34,016 nt of DNA from Actinomycetes bacterium (GTDB taxonomy: Bacteria; Actinomycetota; Acidimicrobiia; Acidimicrobiales; Acidimicrobiaceae). Position 1 is the first letter of the stretch; every line of letters begins with the position of its first letter. A model generated the notes under the pieces. That model saw only the letters and a program-made list of their open reading frames with translations, was not told the origin of the DNA and did no database searches. Shown one piece after another: positions 15,946-24,388 of this stretch. Both the position numbers and the translations under genes were made by a program. The DNA lies in contig JAKAQR010000024.1 in assembly GCA_021819725.1 (NCBI GenBank), positions 1-34,016 on the forward strand. The letters are read 5' to 3'.

Positions 15946-16494
15946 CTATTCGGCGCGATGAGCGCCGCGCGCTGCCAATGAAGTGCCCTCACTCCACCGA
16001 GCCAGAGTCCACAGTAGGTCAGACAGTCGATTGAGATAGATCTGGACGAGTGAGTCGGGCGCATCCCGAACAAAGGCGATACTTTGGCGCTCAGCTCGTC
16101 TCACTACGGTTCGCGCGACATCGAGAAAGGCTGCGGTGACCTCCTCTCCTGGGACAACGAACTCCTTGGGAGGTGCGAAACGTGTCGAAATCTCATCGAT
16201 CAACTCCTCAAGATGCGTCACCATCGATGCCGAGACCAGGGTAGTTCCCGGCTTGAGATGGTCTCGCTTCTCAGGCTGTGTCGCCACCTCGGCCATCAAG
16301 ATCCACAGATCTAACTCGATATCACGACAGATCAATGCAATTTCCGTCGATGCGTGCGCCCGCGCAACACCCAGACATGCCTGGGCCTCATCAACAGCCC
16401 CATTGAGTTCAATCTGCGGTGAGTCCTTGCCTACCCTACCTCCGTAAAGCAACCCTGTCGTGCCGTTATCGCCTGTCTTGGTATAGATCCTCAC
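15946..16494 (-). CDS. pduO: Cob(I)alamin adenosyltransferase, PduO type
   Basis: The protein (182 aa) transfers the 5'-deoxyadenosyl group of ATP to cob(I)alamin, making adenosylcobalamin. Motifs: YTKTGDNGTTGLLYGGRVGKD at the N-terminus (ATP binding), GAVDEAQACLGVARA, ARTVVRRAERQ, and LNRLSDLLWTLARW near the end, whose aromatic position lies over the cobalamin in PduO/MMAB enzymes. The length is normal. The GTG start has GAGGAG about seven bases upstream. It is first in a two-gene unit with pepA and diverges from metH with only 48 bp between the starts. The product would supply cofactor to the AdoCbl-dependent mutase encoded at 12372-13943. Confidence 0.93.
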   Translation of the reverse strand: MRIYTKTGDNGTTGLLYGGRVGKDSPQIELNGAVDEAQACLGVARAHASTEIALICRDIELDLWILMAEVATQPEKRDHLKPGTTLVSASMVTHLEELIDEISTRFAPPKEFVVPGEEVTAAFLDVARTVVRRAERQSIAFVRDAPDSLVQIYLNRLSDLLWTLARWSEGTSLAARGAHRAE

Positions 16495-16542
16495 AACATC
16501 ACTCCTCGAAAGCCCCCTGCCCTAGCTACTAGCCTATTAGTC

Positions 16543-19500
16543 ATGCTTGACTATGCCCGGTTCGTCCAAGAGCAGGTCGTCATCTTCGACGGGGCGACCG
16601 GCACCAACCTACAGCTCAAAGAGCTCACCGCCGACGACTTTGGCGGCGAGCATCTAGAGGGCTGTAACGAGATACTGGTGCGCACGAGACCTGAGATCAT
16701 TCGTGAACTCCATGCATCCTTTCTCGAGGTCGGTGTAGACGTGATCGAGACTGACACCTTCGGCTCCCTCGCACCTGTTCTCAACGAGTACGGCCTCGCA
16801 GCCGAAGCGCGTGAGCTGAATGAAACAGCGGCGCGTCTCGCAGTTGGAGTCGCTCGGGAATATACGACATCGAGCCAGCCACGTTACGTTGCTGGTAGCA
16901 TGGGTCCAGGTACAAAACTTCCCACTCTCGGTCAGATCGAGTTCCAGACTCTTGTTGACGCCTACTACGACCAGGCATCAGGGTTGATAGCCGGAGGCGT
17001 TGACCTTCTGGTGATTGAGACCGTCTACGACATTCTTTCCGCTAAGGCGGCCATGCTCGGAGCCCGTCGAGCAATGAAAGCCGAACATCGTGAACTTCCC
17101 ATCCAGCTCCAGGTCACGATCGAACTCACGGGCCGTATGCTCCCAGGTACCGAGATCGGGGCGGCTCTTACATCGCTCGCGGCACTCAGGCCAACTGTCT
17201 TCGGTATCAACTGTGCGACCGGCCCTACCGAAATGAGCGAACACCTGCGTTACCTTGCCGAGCGCAGTCCGGTACCTATCTCCTGCCTACCCAACGCAGG
17301 GCTCCCCTCGGTTCAGGATGGCCGCATGCATTACGATCTGACTCCAGAGCAGCTAGCAGCATCTTTGAAGCGCTTCGTCCTCGATTTTGGCGTGAACGTC
17401 ATCGGTGGATGTTGCGGTACCACCCCCGCCCACTTGAGAGCCGTCGTGGATGCGTGCCGTGACCTCCAGCCACAACAACGAAATCCCTCGTTCGAGCCTG
17501 AGGTGGCTTCTCTGTATTCTCCCGTGTCACTGCATCAAGATACTTCACTCCTCAACGTCGGCGAGCGAACCAACGCTAACGGGTCGAAGCGATTTCGTGA
17601 AGCGCTGCTTGCACATGACTTTGACACCTGCATCGCTATGGCTCAGGAGCAGGTCCGTGACGGCGCTCATCTCATCGATGTCTGCGTGGACTATACCGGC
17701 GAGAACGGTGTCCAAAACATGCACGAGCTTGCCTCACGTCTCGCAACAGCCTCTACTCTCCCAGTCATGATTGACTCCACCGAGGCGGAGGTCGTCGAAG
17801 AGGCACTGATGCACCTCGGGGGGCGGAGCATCCTGAACTCCGTGAACTTGGAGGAGGGAGATGCTCCCAACTCCCGCCTCGATAAATTCCTTACGCTGGC
17901 CAAACTGCATGGCGCAGCGGTAGTCGCAACGTGCATCGACGAAGACGGCCAGGCCCGCACACCCGAATGGAAGCTCAAGGCCGCTACCGCTATTGCCAAG
18001 GTGGCGACCGAACGCTACGGACTTGCGCTGAGCGATATCATCTTTGACCCTCTTGTGCTGCCTATCACCACCGGTATGGAGGAGTCACGTCTTGACGGCA
18101 AAGCAACCATAGAAGGTATTCGCCTCATCCACCAAGCTTTTCCAGAATCGCAAACAATTATTGGACTTTCCAATATCTCCTTCGGGCTCAATCCGGCTGC
18201 ACGAGAAGTGTTGAACTCAGTTTTCCTCGAAGAGTGTCGTTTGAGTGGGCTAAGCATGGCTATCCTGCATCCATCCAAGATTCTGCCCCTCTCCAAAATT
18301 CCAGAAGATATCAAGAACGTATGCCTTGACCTCATCTACGACCGCCGCAACTCTACCTACGATCCGCTCTCGCGCTTGATTGAACTGTTTGAATCCTCGG
18401 AAAGTCTCCGCGAGACCGGTCCCGCCCTCGAAACATTGCCCGTCGATGCACGGCTATATCGCCGTATCGTCGATGGCAATCGAGTGGGCCTGGAAGCCGA
18501 CCTCCAAGAGGCCATTGACAACGGATCAAGTCCACTCGCTATCGTCAATGAAATCCTCTTGTCAGCTATGGCGGAGGTAGGCGACCTCTTCGGCTCAGGT
18601 CAGATGCAACTACCGTTCGTACTATCGTCAGCGGAGACGATGAAGCAAGCGGTAGCGATCCTTGAGCCGCTCATGGATCGCACCGAAAAGAGCAATCGAG
18701 GCACCATCGTGCTCGCTACCGTCAAGGGTGACGTCCATGACATCGGAAAGAATCTCGTCGACATCATTCTTACCAACAACGGCTTCACGGTGCACAACCT
18801 GGGAATCAAGGTGGCGGTAAACGAACTGATTGACAAGGCCCTGGAAACCAAAGCCGACGCAATTGGCATGAGCGGCCTACTCGTCAAGTCCACTCTGGTC
18901 ATGAGAGACAACCTCCTAGAACTCAATGATCGAGGGCTCGCTCACATTCCCGTAATTCTTGGCGGCGCAGCACTAACCCGATCGTTCGTTGAACGGGATC
19001 TACGCGAAGTATACGAAGGCCGCGTCTTTTATGGAAAGGATGCCTTCGAGGGATTAGATGTTCTCGACAGGCTCGTTCGCATTTCCCAAGGAGAACTTGT
19101 CGACGATGAATTTGGTCGTACCATCAGAGCGTCATCAGTCAGACGGATGCGGACTGAACTCACTGATGGGGCTACGGAGCGGACCGCACGCTCCGAGCAA
19201 GTCGATTACAACAACCCGATATATCAGCCACCCTTCCTGGGAACCGAAGTAATCAAGGGAATCCCGACTGAAGAGATCGCTCTATATCTCAATGAAACTG
19301 CCCTATTCCGCCACCAATGGGGGTATCGCCCTCACGAGGGTGAAAGTGATGCTGAGTTCAAGACTCGCATACGACAACAGCTCGCGATTGAACTTGAGCA
19401 TGCCCAGATCAACCAGATACTTATTCCGCAAGTCGTCTACGGATACTTCCCTTGTTATTCCGACCAAAACGATCTAATCGTGCTAGACCCAAACGATCTT

Positions 19501-20004
19501 AACCGAGAACTTACCAGGTTCCATTTCCCCCGACAGACTCAGCCGCCGCACCTGTGCATCGCCGACTTCTTTCGCCCAAAGCTCAGCGGGGAGATAGACT
19601 ATGTTGCCTTTCATGTGGTTACCATGGGCCATCGCGTTAGTGAGATAGCCCAGCAGTATTTTCATGAGAACAGGTATCGCGATTATCTCCATCTGCATGG
19701 CCTCGGAGTCGAGATGACCGAAGCTCTGGCCGAACTCTGGCATGCACGAATCCGTGACGAGTGGGGTTTTGGCAACGAGGACGGGCCAACGCTATCCGGA
19801 CTTTTCAAACAAGCCTATCGAGGTGGGCGTTACTCCTGGGGATATCCAGCGTGTCCCAATCTCGAGGACAATGAACGCGTGGTCGCCCTTCTCAACGCCT
19901 CACGGATCGGCGTGAGAGTTTCAGAGAACTTTCAACTCGAGCCGGAGCAGACTACAACCGCAATTATCGCCCATCACCCGATGGCAAAATACTTCATTGC
20001 CTAA
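16543..20004 (+). CDS. metH: Cobalamin-dependent methionine synthase MetH
   Basis: A 1153 aa protein with all MetH modules. The homocysteine domain (about 1-320) has zinc ligands Cys224, Cys290 and Cys291 (GINCATG, GGCCGTTPAHL). The methyltetrahydrofolate domain (about 340-600) has LNVGERTNANGSKRF. The cobalamin cap and B12 domain (about 620-870) has DVHDIG with axial ligand His732, plus GMSGLL and LGGAAL. The C-terminal AdoMet reactivation domain has RGGRYSWGYPACP. It moves a methyl group from methyltetrahydrofolate to homocysteine. The ATG lacks a Shine-Dalgarno sequence and TAGCCT lies at 16530-16535, so a leaderless transcript is possible. There is no room for a cobalamin riboswitch in the 48 bp before it. 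It is a single plus-strand gene converging on the M24 peptidase. Confidence 0.96.
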   Translation: MLDYARFVQEQVVIFDGATGTNLQLKELTADDFGGEHLEGCNEILVRTRPEIIRELHASFLEVGVDVIETDTFGSLAPVLNEYGLAAEARELNETAARLAVGVAREYTTSSQPRYVAGSMGPGTKLPTLGQIEFQTLVDAYYDQASGLIAGGVDLLVIETVYDILSAKAAMLGARRAMKAEHRELPIQLQVTIELTGRMLPGTEIGAALTSLAALRPTVFGINCATGPTEMSEHLRYLAERSPVPISCLPNAGLPSVQDGRMHYDLTPEQLAASLKRFVLDFGVNVIGGCCGTTPAHLRAVVDACRDLQPQQRNPSFEPEVASLYSPVSLHQDTSLLNVGERTNANGSKRFREALLAHDFDTCIAMAQEQVRDGAHLIDVCVDYTGENGVQNMHELASRLATASTLPVMIDSTEAEVVEEALMHLGGRSILNSVNLEEGDAPNSRLDKFLTLAKLHGAAVVATCIDEDGQARTPEWKLKAATAIAKVATERYGLALSDIIFDPLVLPITTGMEESRLDGKATIEGIRLIHQAFPESQTIIGLSNISFGLNPAAREVLNSVFLEECRLSGLSMAILHPSKILPLSKIPEDIKNVCLDLIYDRRNSTYDPLSRLIELFESSESLRETGPALETLPVDARLYRRIVDGNRVGLEADLQEAIDNGSSPLAIVNEILLSAMAEVGDLFGSGQMQLPFVLSSAETMKQAVAILEPLMDRTEKSNRGTIVLATVKGDVHDIGKNLVDIILTNNGFTVHNLGIKVAVNELIDKALETKADAIGMSGLLVKSTLVMRDNLLELNDRGLAHIPVILGGAALTRSFVERDLREVYEGRVFYGKDAFEGLDVLDRLVRISQGELVDDEFGRTIRASSVRRMRTELTDGATERTARSEQVDYNNPIYQPPFLGTEVIKGIPTEEIALYLNETALFRHQWGYRPHEGESDAEFKTRIRQQLAIELEHAQINQILIPQVVYGYFPCYSDQNDLIVLDPNDLNRELTRFHFPRQTQPPHLCIADFFRPKLSGEIDYVAFHVVTMGHRVSEIAQQYFHENRYRDYLHLHGLGVEMTEALAELWHARIRDEWGFGNEDGPTLSGLFKQAYRGGRYSWGYPACPNLEDNERVVALLNASRIGVRVSENFQLEPEQTTTAIIAHHPMAKYFIA

Positions 20005-20069
20005 ATAAACACGAGGCTGAAAGTAGCAGACGTTCCGCAGCTTAACAAGTCGCAATAACTGAACTCGCC

Positions 20070-20082
20070 GGTCACAGTGACC
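20070..20082. repeat. 13-bp perfect inverted repeat between convergent genes
   Basis: GGTCAC and GTGACC around one central base, between the metH stop and the M24 peptidase stop. The loop is too small for a full hairpin; a shortened stem or a protein-binding site is possible. Function unknown. Confidence 0.3.
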
Positions 20083-20085
20083 CTA

Positions 20086-21213
20086 CTACGAGAGAACTAA
20101 CAGTTCTCTTGGTGCTTCGTTCAGCGAGTGTACCCCTTCCCCATCAAGGTATACAATGTCCTCAATGCGTGCCCCCATCCGACCCGGAATGTAGATTCCC
20201 GGTTCGATAGAGAAGACAGTTCCTGCTTCCAAAGGCAACTGATTTTCTCCTGACAAATAGGGGTCTTCGTGCTCGTCAAGACCGATACCATGGCCAAGTC
20301 GATGCATGAAATACTCGCCGTAACCACCCTCGGCAATCACACTTCTCGCAACCAGATCAGCATCTCTACCTGACATACCAACGCGAATAGTCGCCCTGGC
20401 TTCGCTCTGGGCCTGCGAAAGAACGTCATAGAGGGCAGTAAAACCCGGAGGCACCTCACCGACAGCAAAAGTGCGCGTAATATCGGAACAGTAACCCGGC
20501 TCACCATCAATCGACAACGTGCCCCCGAAATCCAGTACCAGGGCATCCTCGGGCATAATCGTTCGCATCGTTGGCTCATGATGCGGTGACGCAGAGTTGG
20601 GACCACTCCCAACGATCGTAAAGTTAACTTTGCTGTGGCCCTCCTCCAGTAACGCTTCACCAATCTCCTTAGCGACAACTCGCTCGGGACGACGAGCAAC
20701 TTGAATCTCCCCACGAAGCAATCGCTCAGCAACGCGATCGGCCGCGCCAGCAGCCGCTCTAAGGAGCTGTAACTCAATGGCATCCTTGCGCTGGCGCAGC
20801 GGACTCAACAGAGACGTTCCTGAAATAAAGTGAACCCGTGGAACGCGCTCCATCAGTGGCAGGAGCCAACCCGCCAACCATCGATCATCAACCGCCACAC
20901 AACGAGCTCCGCCGATCATCGAGGCAAGAATCGCGAACGGATCCTCGCCGTCAGCCCATGGAATCAACTCAAGTCCATCAAGCTTGCGGACCCGAGGCGC
21001 CTCCAATTTCGGAATCACAAGGCGTGTACTGCCGGCCGCGTCGACATAGAGACAGGTGATCCTTTCCAATGGCATCGCCTCATATCCAATAAGCCAAGGC
21101 AACTCACGGCCAAGCGTGATCAGTAACGCATCAACCCCGGACGCTTCGAGTTGCCTGCTCACCTTCATCTGACGCTCACGATAGGCAGCCTCAAACTCGC
21201 TCCGCTCGATCAC
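20086..21213 (-). CDS. M24 metallopeptidase (Xaa-Pro aminopeptidase-like)
   Basis: The protein (375 aa) has a creatinase-like N-terminal domain (about 1-140) and a pita-bread M24 catalytic domain. The metal ligands are visible in order: Asp in VLDFGG, Asp in YCSDITRTF, His in HRLGHGIGLDEHEDPY, Glu in FSIEPGIYI and Glu in ARIEDIVY. It probably cleaves an N-terminal residue before proline in peptides (M24B), though related enzymes have other substrates. Its GTG start overlaps the stop of the lipoylation gene by four bases (GTGA), so it is coupled as the last gene of the lpdA operon. The link to lipoyl metabolism may be only positional. Confidence 0.9.
   Translation of the reverse strand: MIERSEFEAAYRERQMKVSRQLEASGVDALLITLGRELPWLIGYEAMPLERITCLYVDAAGSTRLVIPKLEAPRVRKLDGLELIPWADGEDPFAILASMIGGARCVAVDDRWLAGWLLPLMERVPRVHFISGTSLLSPLRQRKDAIELQLLRAAAGAADRVAERLLRGEIQVARRPERVVAKEIGEALLEEGHSKVNFTIVGSGPNSASPHHEPTMRTIMPEDALVLDFGGTLSIDGEPGYCSDITRTFAVGEVPPGFTALYDVLSQAQSEARATIRVGMSGRDADLVARSVIAEGGYGEYFMHRLGHGIGLDEHEDPYLSGENQLPLEAGTVFSIEPGIYIPGRMGARIEDIVYLDGEGVHSLNEAPRELLVLS
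20091..20109 (+). terminator. Possible transcription terminator hairpin after metH
   Basis: AGAGAACT and AGTTCTCT form an 8-bp perfect stem with a three-base loop about 90 bp after the metH stop. It lies within the last codons of the convergent M24 peptidase gene. No clear T-run follows, so intrinsic termination is uncertain. Confidence 0.35.
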
Positions 21214-22865
21214 GCGAGGGCCCCGGCAGCTGCGTCGGATCCCTGACGAGCATGGTAGGAAGATCTTGCGAGCGGCGATGCTTCCACATAGCGAAAACCG
21301 AGACTCATCGCGTAGTCTCGCAGCTCTCTAAACTCGTCGGGATGATAGTACCTCGATACAGGCAGATGATGGCGGGTCGGTCGAAGGTACTGCCCCACCG
21401 TAAGGATGTCGACGCCCACTGACCGGATGTCCCTCATCACAGACTTTAGCTCAGCAATGGACTCTCCCATGCCCACGATCAAGCCTGACTTGGTCGTCAG
21501 CCCAAAATCCTTGGCCCGTGCCAAGACCGTTAGCGAGCGTACATAGTTTGCCGAAGGGCGGACTGCTCGGTGGAGACGTAGAACCGTCTCAAGATTGTGA
21601 TTGAGCACATCTGGTCGGGCCTGGAGCACCGTCTCCAAAGCCCCATGATCACCCTTGAAGTCCGGAATAAGAACCTCGATCGAACAGCCCCTGTTCAACT
21701 CCCGAATCTGCCGGATCGTCTCAGCGAATGCTTGTGCACCTCCATCGCTAAGATCATCTCTTGCCACAGCCGTCACCACTGCGAAGTTCAGTCCCAAAAC
21801 AGAGACCGCTTCGGCGACATGTCGCGGCTCAGTGGGATCGAGTGGAAGTGGCTTTGACGTGTCAACAAGACAGAAACCACAGGCACGCGTACAACGCTCG
21901 CCATTGATCATAAACGTAGCGGTTCCATCCTTCCAGCACTCGTAGATATTCGGACAGCCAGCTTCCTCGCAAACCGTCACGAGGTTGAGGTCCTGCACGA
22001 GATGCTTGAGCGAACGGTATTCTTGCCCGAGATGTACTTCGCTTCGCAACCACTCGGGTTTGCGCGACACGTATGGAACCGCCGTAGCAAACGCAAAGCC
22101 AGCCTTGACCAAGCGCTGGTTTAGCCGGGACGCTACGCTCGTGTCACCATGCAATTGCTCACCAGACACCGTCTCAACCTTATCGACAGCGTCGACCCCT
22201 TGATAATCGAGATCATCAAAGCAAAACGCCTCAGCAAAACGAGACGCGTAAGCACGTGCCACCTGCGCCACTGAGGCCCGAACACCTTCTGCCTCCATCG
22301 ACGTAACAGCCTTGTCAGCGATGCCACAAGGAATTATATGGTCGAACATGCCCAAATCCGTATGCACGTTTAGTGCAAAACCATGCATCGAGCGTCCCCG
22401 TGACAGCTTGACACCAATCGCAGCGATCTTACGCGGAGCATCCGTCGGTCCAACCCAGACACCAGGGTACTCAGCGAGCGTATAGGCATCGATTCCATAG
22501 TCGCCAAGTAGCTTGATAATGCTTGACTCCAAGTTATGCACATAGCTGGGTGTGGAATCGGGGCCAACGGGTACGTCTATGATCGGGTATCCCACGAGTT
22601 GACCGGGCCCATGATATGTAATATCACCGCCCCGATCAGTCCAACAAGCAGTTGCGCTAACTGAGGCTGGATCAACAAGAAGGTGAGAAGGATCAGTACG
22701 CACACCCATGGTATACACGTGCGGGTGCTCAAGGAGCAAAAGGTGCGACCTGGTACCTTCACGAAGTCTCTGCTGGAACACCAAGCCATCCTCGTACTCC
22801 ACTCGCCCCAACCAACGGGCTGCTAGCGTGGGTCGATGTGCAGAATTCAAAGCTCCTGCTCCCAA
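21210..22865 (-). CDS. lipB/lipA: LipB-LipA fusion: octanoyltransferase and lipoyl synthase
   Basis: A single 551 aa frame carries both lipoylation enzymes. Residues about 15-225 are LipB, which moves octanoate from acyl carrier protein to a lipoyl domain: GGDITYHGPGQLVGYP, the Lys of RKIAAIG, HGFALNV, and the catalytic Cys of IIPCGIADKAVTSM. Residues about 255-545 are the radical-SAM lipoyl synthase LipA: the auxiliary cluster motif CEEAGCPNIYEC, the radical-SAM motif CTRACGFC, and the closing RSSYHA. No stop separates them, and all key residues are present. The TTG start at 22865 has GGAGGG six bases upstream and overlaps the E2 end by 19 bp. Adjacent E2 is the obvious substrate. These are normally separate proteins. 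Confidence 0.94.
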   Translation of the reverse strand: MGAGALNSAHRPTLAARWLGRVEYEDGLVFQQRLREGTRSHLLLLEHPHVYTMGVRTDPSHLLVDPASVSATACWTDRGGDITYHGPGQLVGYPIIDVPVGPDSTPSYVHNLESSIIKLLGDYGIDAYTLAEYPGVWVGPTDAPRKIAAIGVKLSRGRSMHGFALNVHTDLGMFDHIIPCGIADKAVTSMEAEGVRASVAQVARAYASRFAEAFCFDDLDYQGVDAVDKVETVSGEQLHGDTSVASRLNQRLVKAGFAFATAVPYVSRKPEWLRSEVHLGQEYRSLKHLVQDLNLVTVCEEAGCPNIYECWKDGTATFMINGERCTRACGFCLVDTSKPLPLDPTEPRHVAEAVSVLGLNFAVVTAVARDDLSDGGAQAFAETIRQIRELNRGCSIEVLIPDFKGDHGALETVLQARPDVLNHNLETVLRLHRAVRPSANYVRSLTVLARAKDFGLTTKSGLIVGMGESIAELKSVMRDIRSVGVDILTVGQYLRPTRHHLPVSRYYHPDEFRELRDYAMSLGFRYVEASPLARSSYHARQGSDAAAGALA

Positions 22866-24388
22866 TTCCAGCCCTCCAGCACCTGCTTCAGCTTCGCCAA
22901 AAAGGCAGCAGCATAAGCGCCATCAATCGCACGATGGTCAAAGTTCAATGTCAGCATACCTATCGAGTGGATACCAATGGACTCGGTCCCATCGCTGTCC
23001 ACCACCACAACAGGCTTACGCGCGATCCCATCAGTAGCCAGGATCACCACCTGAGGTTGGTTGATAATCGCACCCGTCATGAACGTCCCAAACGGTCCAG
23101 GGTTGGTGATCGTGAAGGTACCACCAGCGATGTCGTCAGCGGCGAGCCGACGAGTGCGAGCTCGGGTCGCAAGATCGTGAATCTCACGAGCGATACCAGT
23201 GAGACGCTTGCCATCAGCACCGTGCACGACGGGCGCAATCAGCCCTTCAAGATTGAGGTCCACTGCGATCGAAAGATTGACATCGCGGTGTACAACCAAC
23301 GAATCGCCCATCACGGAGGCGTTCACGTTCGGATAAGCCCGAACTGACTCCACAACGGCTCGAGCAATAAAAGGAAGATACGTGAGTGTGAAGCCCTCTT
23401 CGTCCTTGAACTCCGCTCCTCTGGCTCGACGTACCCGTTCAACCCGTTCGAAATCGACCTCAATCGACATCAGCGTGTGCGCAGAAACCGCCTTGGAGTT
23501 GATCATATGTTCCGCCGTTCGCCGACGAATATTCGTGAAAGGAACGACATAGTCCCTAGAGCCAGGACTGATCTCTGACCCTGTATACCCCGCCGGAGCC
23601 TCAGCACGACGCGCGGGAGCACTCGAAACTGGGGCTGGGGCTGGCGCCGGTTGTGGGGCCGGGGCTGGGGCCGGTTGTGGGGCTGCGCTGCGCCTCTGCC
23701 CGGCACGCTGGTCTAACACCGCCAGCACATCTGCACGCGTAATACGACCCCCAACACCGGTACCCTGAATCGTTGTAGGATCGAGGTCGTTTTCTTCGAT
23801 CAAATGACGGACCACCGGTGAGAGCACAAGGTCACCATACGGTCGTGCCGGGGCCGGGGCTGGTTGTGGGGCTGGGGCTGGCGCCGGTTGTGGGGCCGGG
23901 GCTGGGGCTGGTTGTGGTGCCGGGGCCGGGGCTGGTTGTGGGGCTGGGGCTGGCGCCGGTTGTGGGGCCGGGGCTGGTTGTGGTGCCGGTGCCGGGGCTG
24001 GTTGTGGGGCTGGGGCTGGCGCCGGTTGTGGGGCCGGGGCTGGTTGTGGTGCCGGTGCCGGGGCTGGTTGTGGGGCTGGGGCTGGCGCCGGTTGTGGGGC
24101 CGGGGCCGGGGCTGGTTGTGGTGCCGGGGCCGGTTGTGGGGCTGGGGCCGCTCCTTGTTCACCAACTCGAGCAACAACCGTTCCGACTGCTACCGTCTCC
24201 CCCTCTGGAACCACCAACTCCGTCACAACACCCGACGCAGTTGCGGGTACCTCCGAATCGACCTTGTCTGTGGAAACCTCGAAAAGTGGCTGATCGATCT
24301 GGACACTATCGCCAACCTGGACAAGCCACTTAGTAATTGTCCCCTCGGTAACGGTCTCTCCCAACTGCGGCATAACTACATCAGCCAA
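22847..24388 (-). CDS. sucB: Dihydrolipoamide acyltransferase (E2), actinobacterial SucB/DlaT type
   Basis: The E2 core (513 aa) of the pyruvate and/or 2-oxoglutarate dehydrogenase complex. One lipoyl domain (1-78) has lipoyl-lysine Lys42 in STDKVDSEV. A linker of about 100 residues made of Ala, Pro and Gln (about 80-181) follows. The E3/E1-binding domain (about 183-222) contains LSPVVRHLIEEN and GTGVGGRITRADVL. A second Ala-Pro-Gln linker leads to the catalytic domain (about 275-513), ending with the acyltransferase motif DHRAIDG. Actinobacterial E2 often serves both complexes; the nearby aceE favours pyruvate. The start is TTG with GGAAGGAG eight bases upstream, overlapping the lpdA stop by eight bases. 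The linker DNA is a minisatellite, listed separately. Confidence 0.94.
   Translation of the reverse strand: MADVVMPQLGETVTEGTITKWLVQVGDSVQIDQPLFEVSTDKVDSEVPATASGVVTELVVPEGETVAVGTVVARVGEQGAAPAPQPAPAPQPAPAPAPQPAPAPAPQPAPAPAPQPAPAPQPAPAPAPQPAPAPAPQPAPAPQPAPAPAPQPAPAPAPQPAPAPAPQPAPAPAPQPAPAPARPYGDLVLSPVVRHLIEENDLDPTTIQGTGVGGRITRADVLAVLDQRAGQRRSAAPQPAPAPAPQPAPAPAPVSSAPARRAEAPAGYTGSEISPGSRDYVVPFTNIRRRTAEHMINSKAVSAHTLMSIEVDFERVERVRRARGAEFKDEEGFTLTYLPFIARAVVESVRAYPNVNASVMGDSLVVHRDVNLSIAVDLNLEGLIAPVVHGADGKRLTGIAREIHDLATRARTRRLAADDIAGGTFTITNPGPFGTFMTGAIINQPQVVILATDGIARKPVVVVDSDGTESIGIHSIGMLTLNFDHRAIDGAYAAAFLAKLKQVLEGWNWEQEL
23848..24151. repeat. Ala-Pro-Gln linker minisatellite with 66-bp higher-order unit
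   Basis: The first E2 linker is coded by G/C-rich tandem repeats built from 18- and 24-bp modules. These combine into a 66-bp unit (22 codons) that recurs near 23952, 24018 and 24084, with a related 72-bp step before that. The near-identity of synonymous positions shows recent expansion by slippage or unequal crossover. A shorter copy lies in the second linker near 23635-23690. Confidence 0.85.

Noticed and set aside
15897..16073. N-terminal extension of pepA upstream of 15896
   Set aside because: It overlaps the adenosyltransferase gene and has no M17 similarity, while the GTG at 15896 has a strong ribosome site.
16495..16542. Cobalamin riboswitch before metH
   Set aside because: The region is far too short, and no B12-box-like sequence is present.
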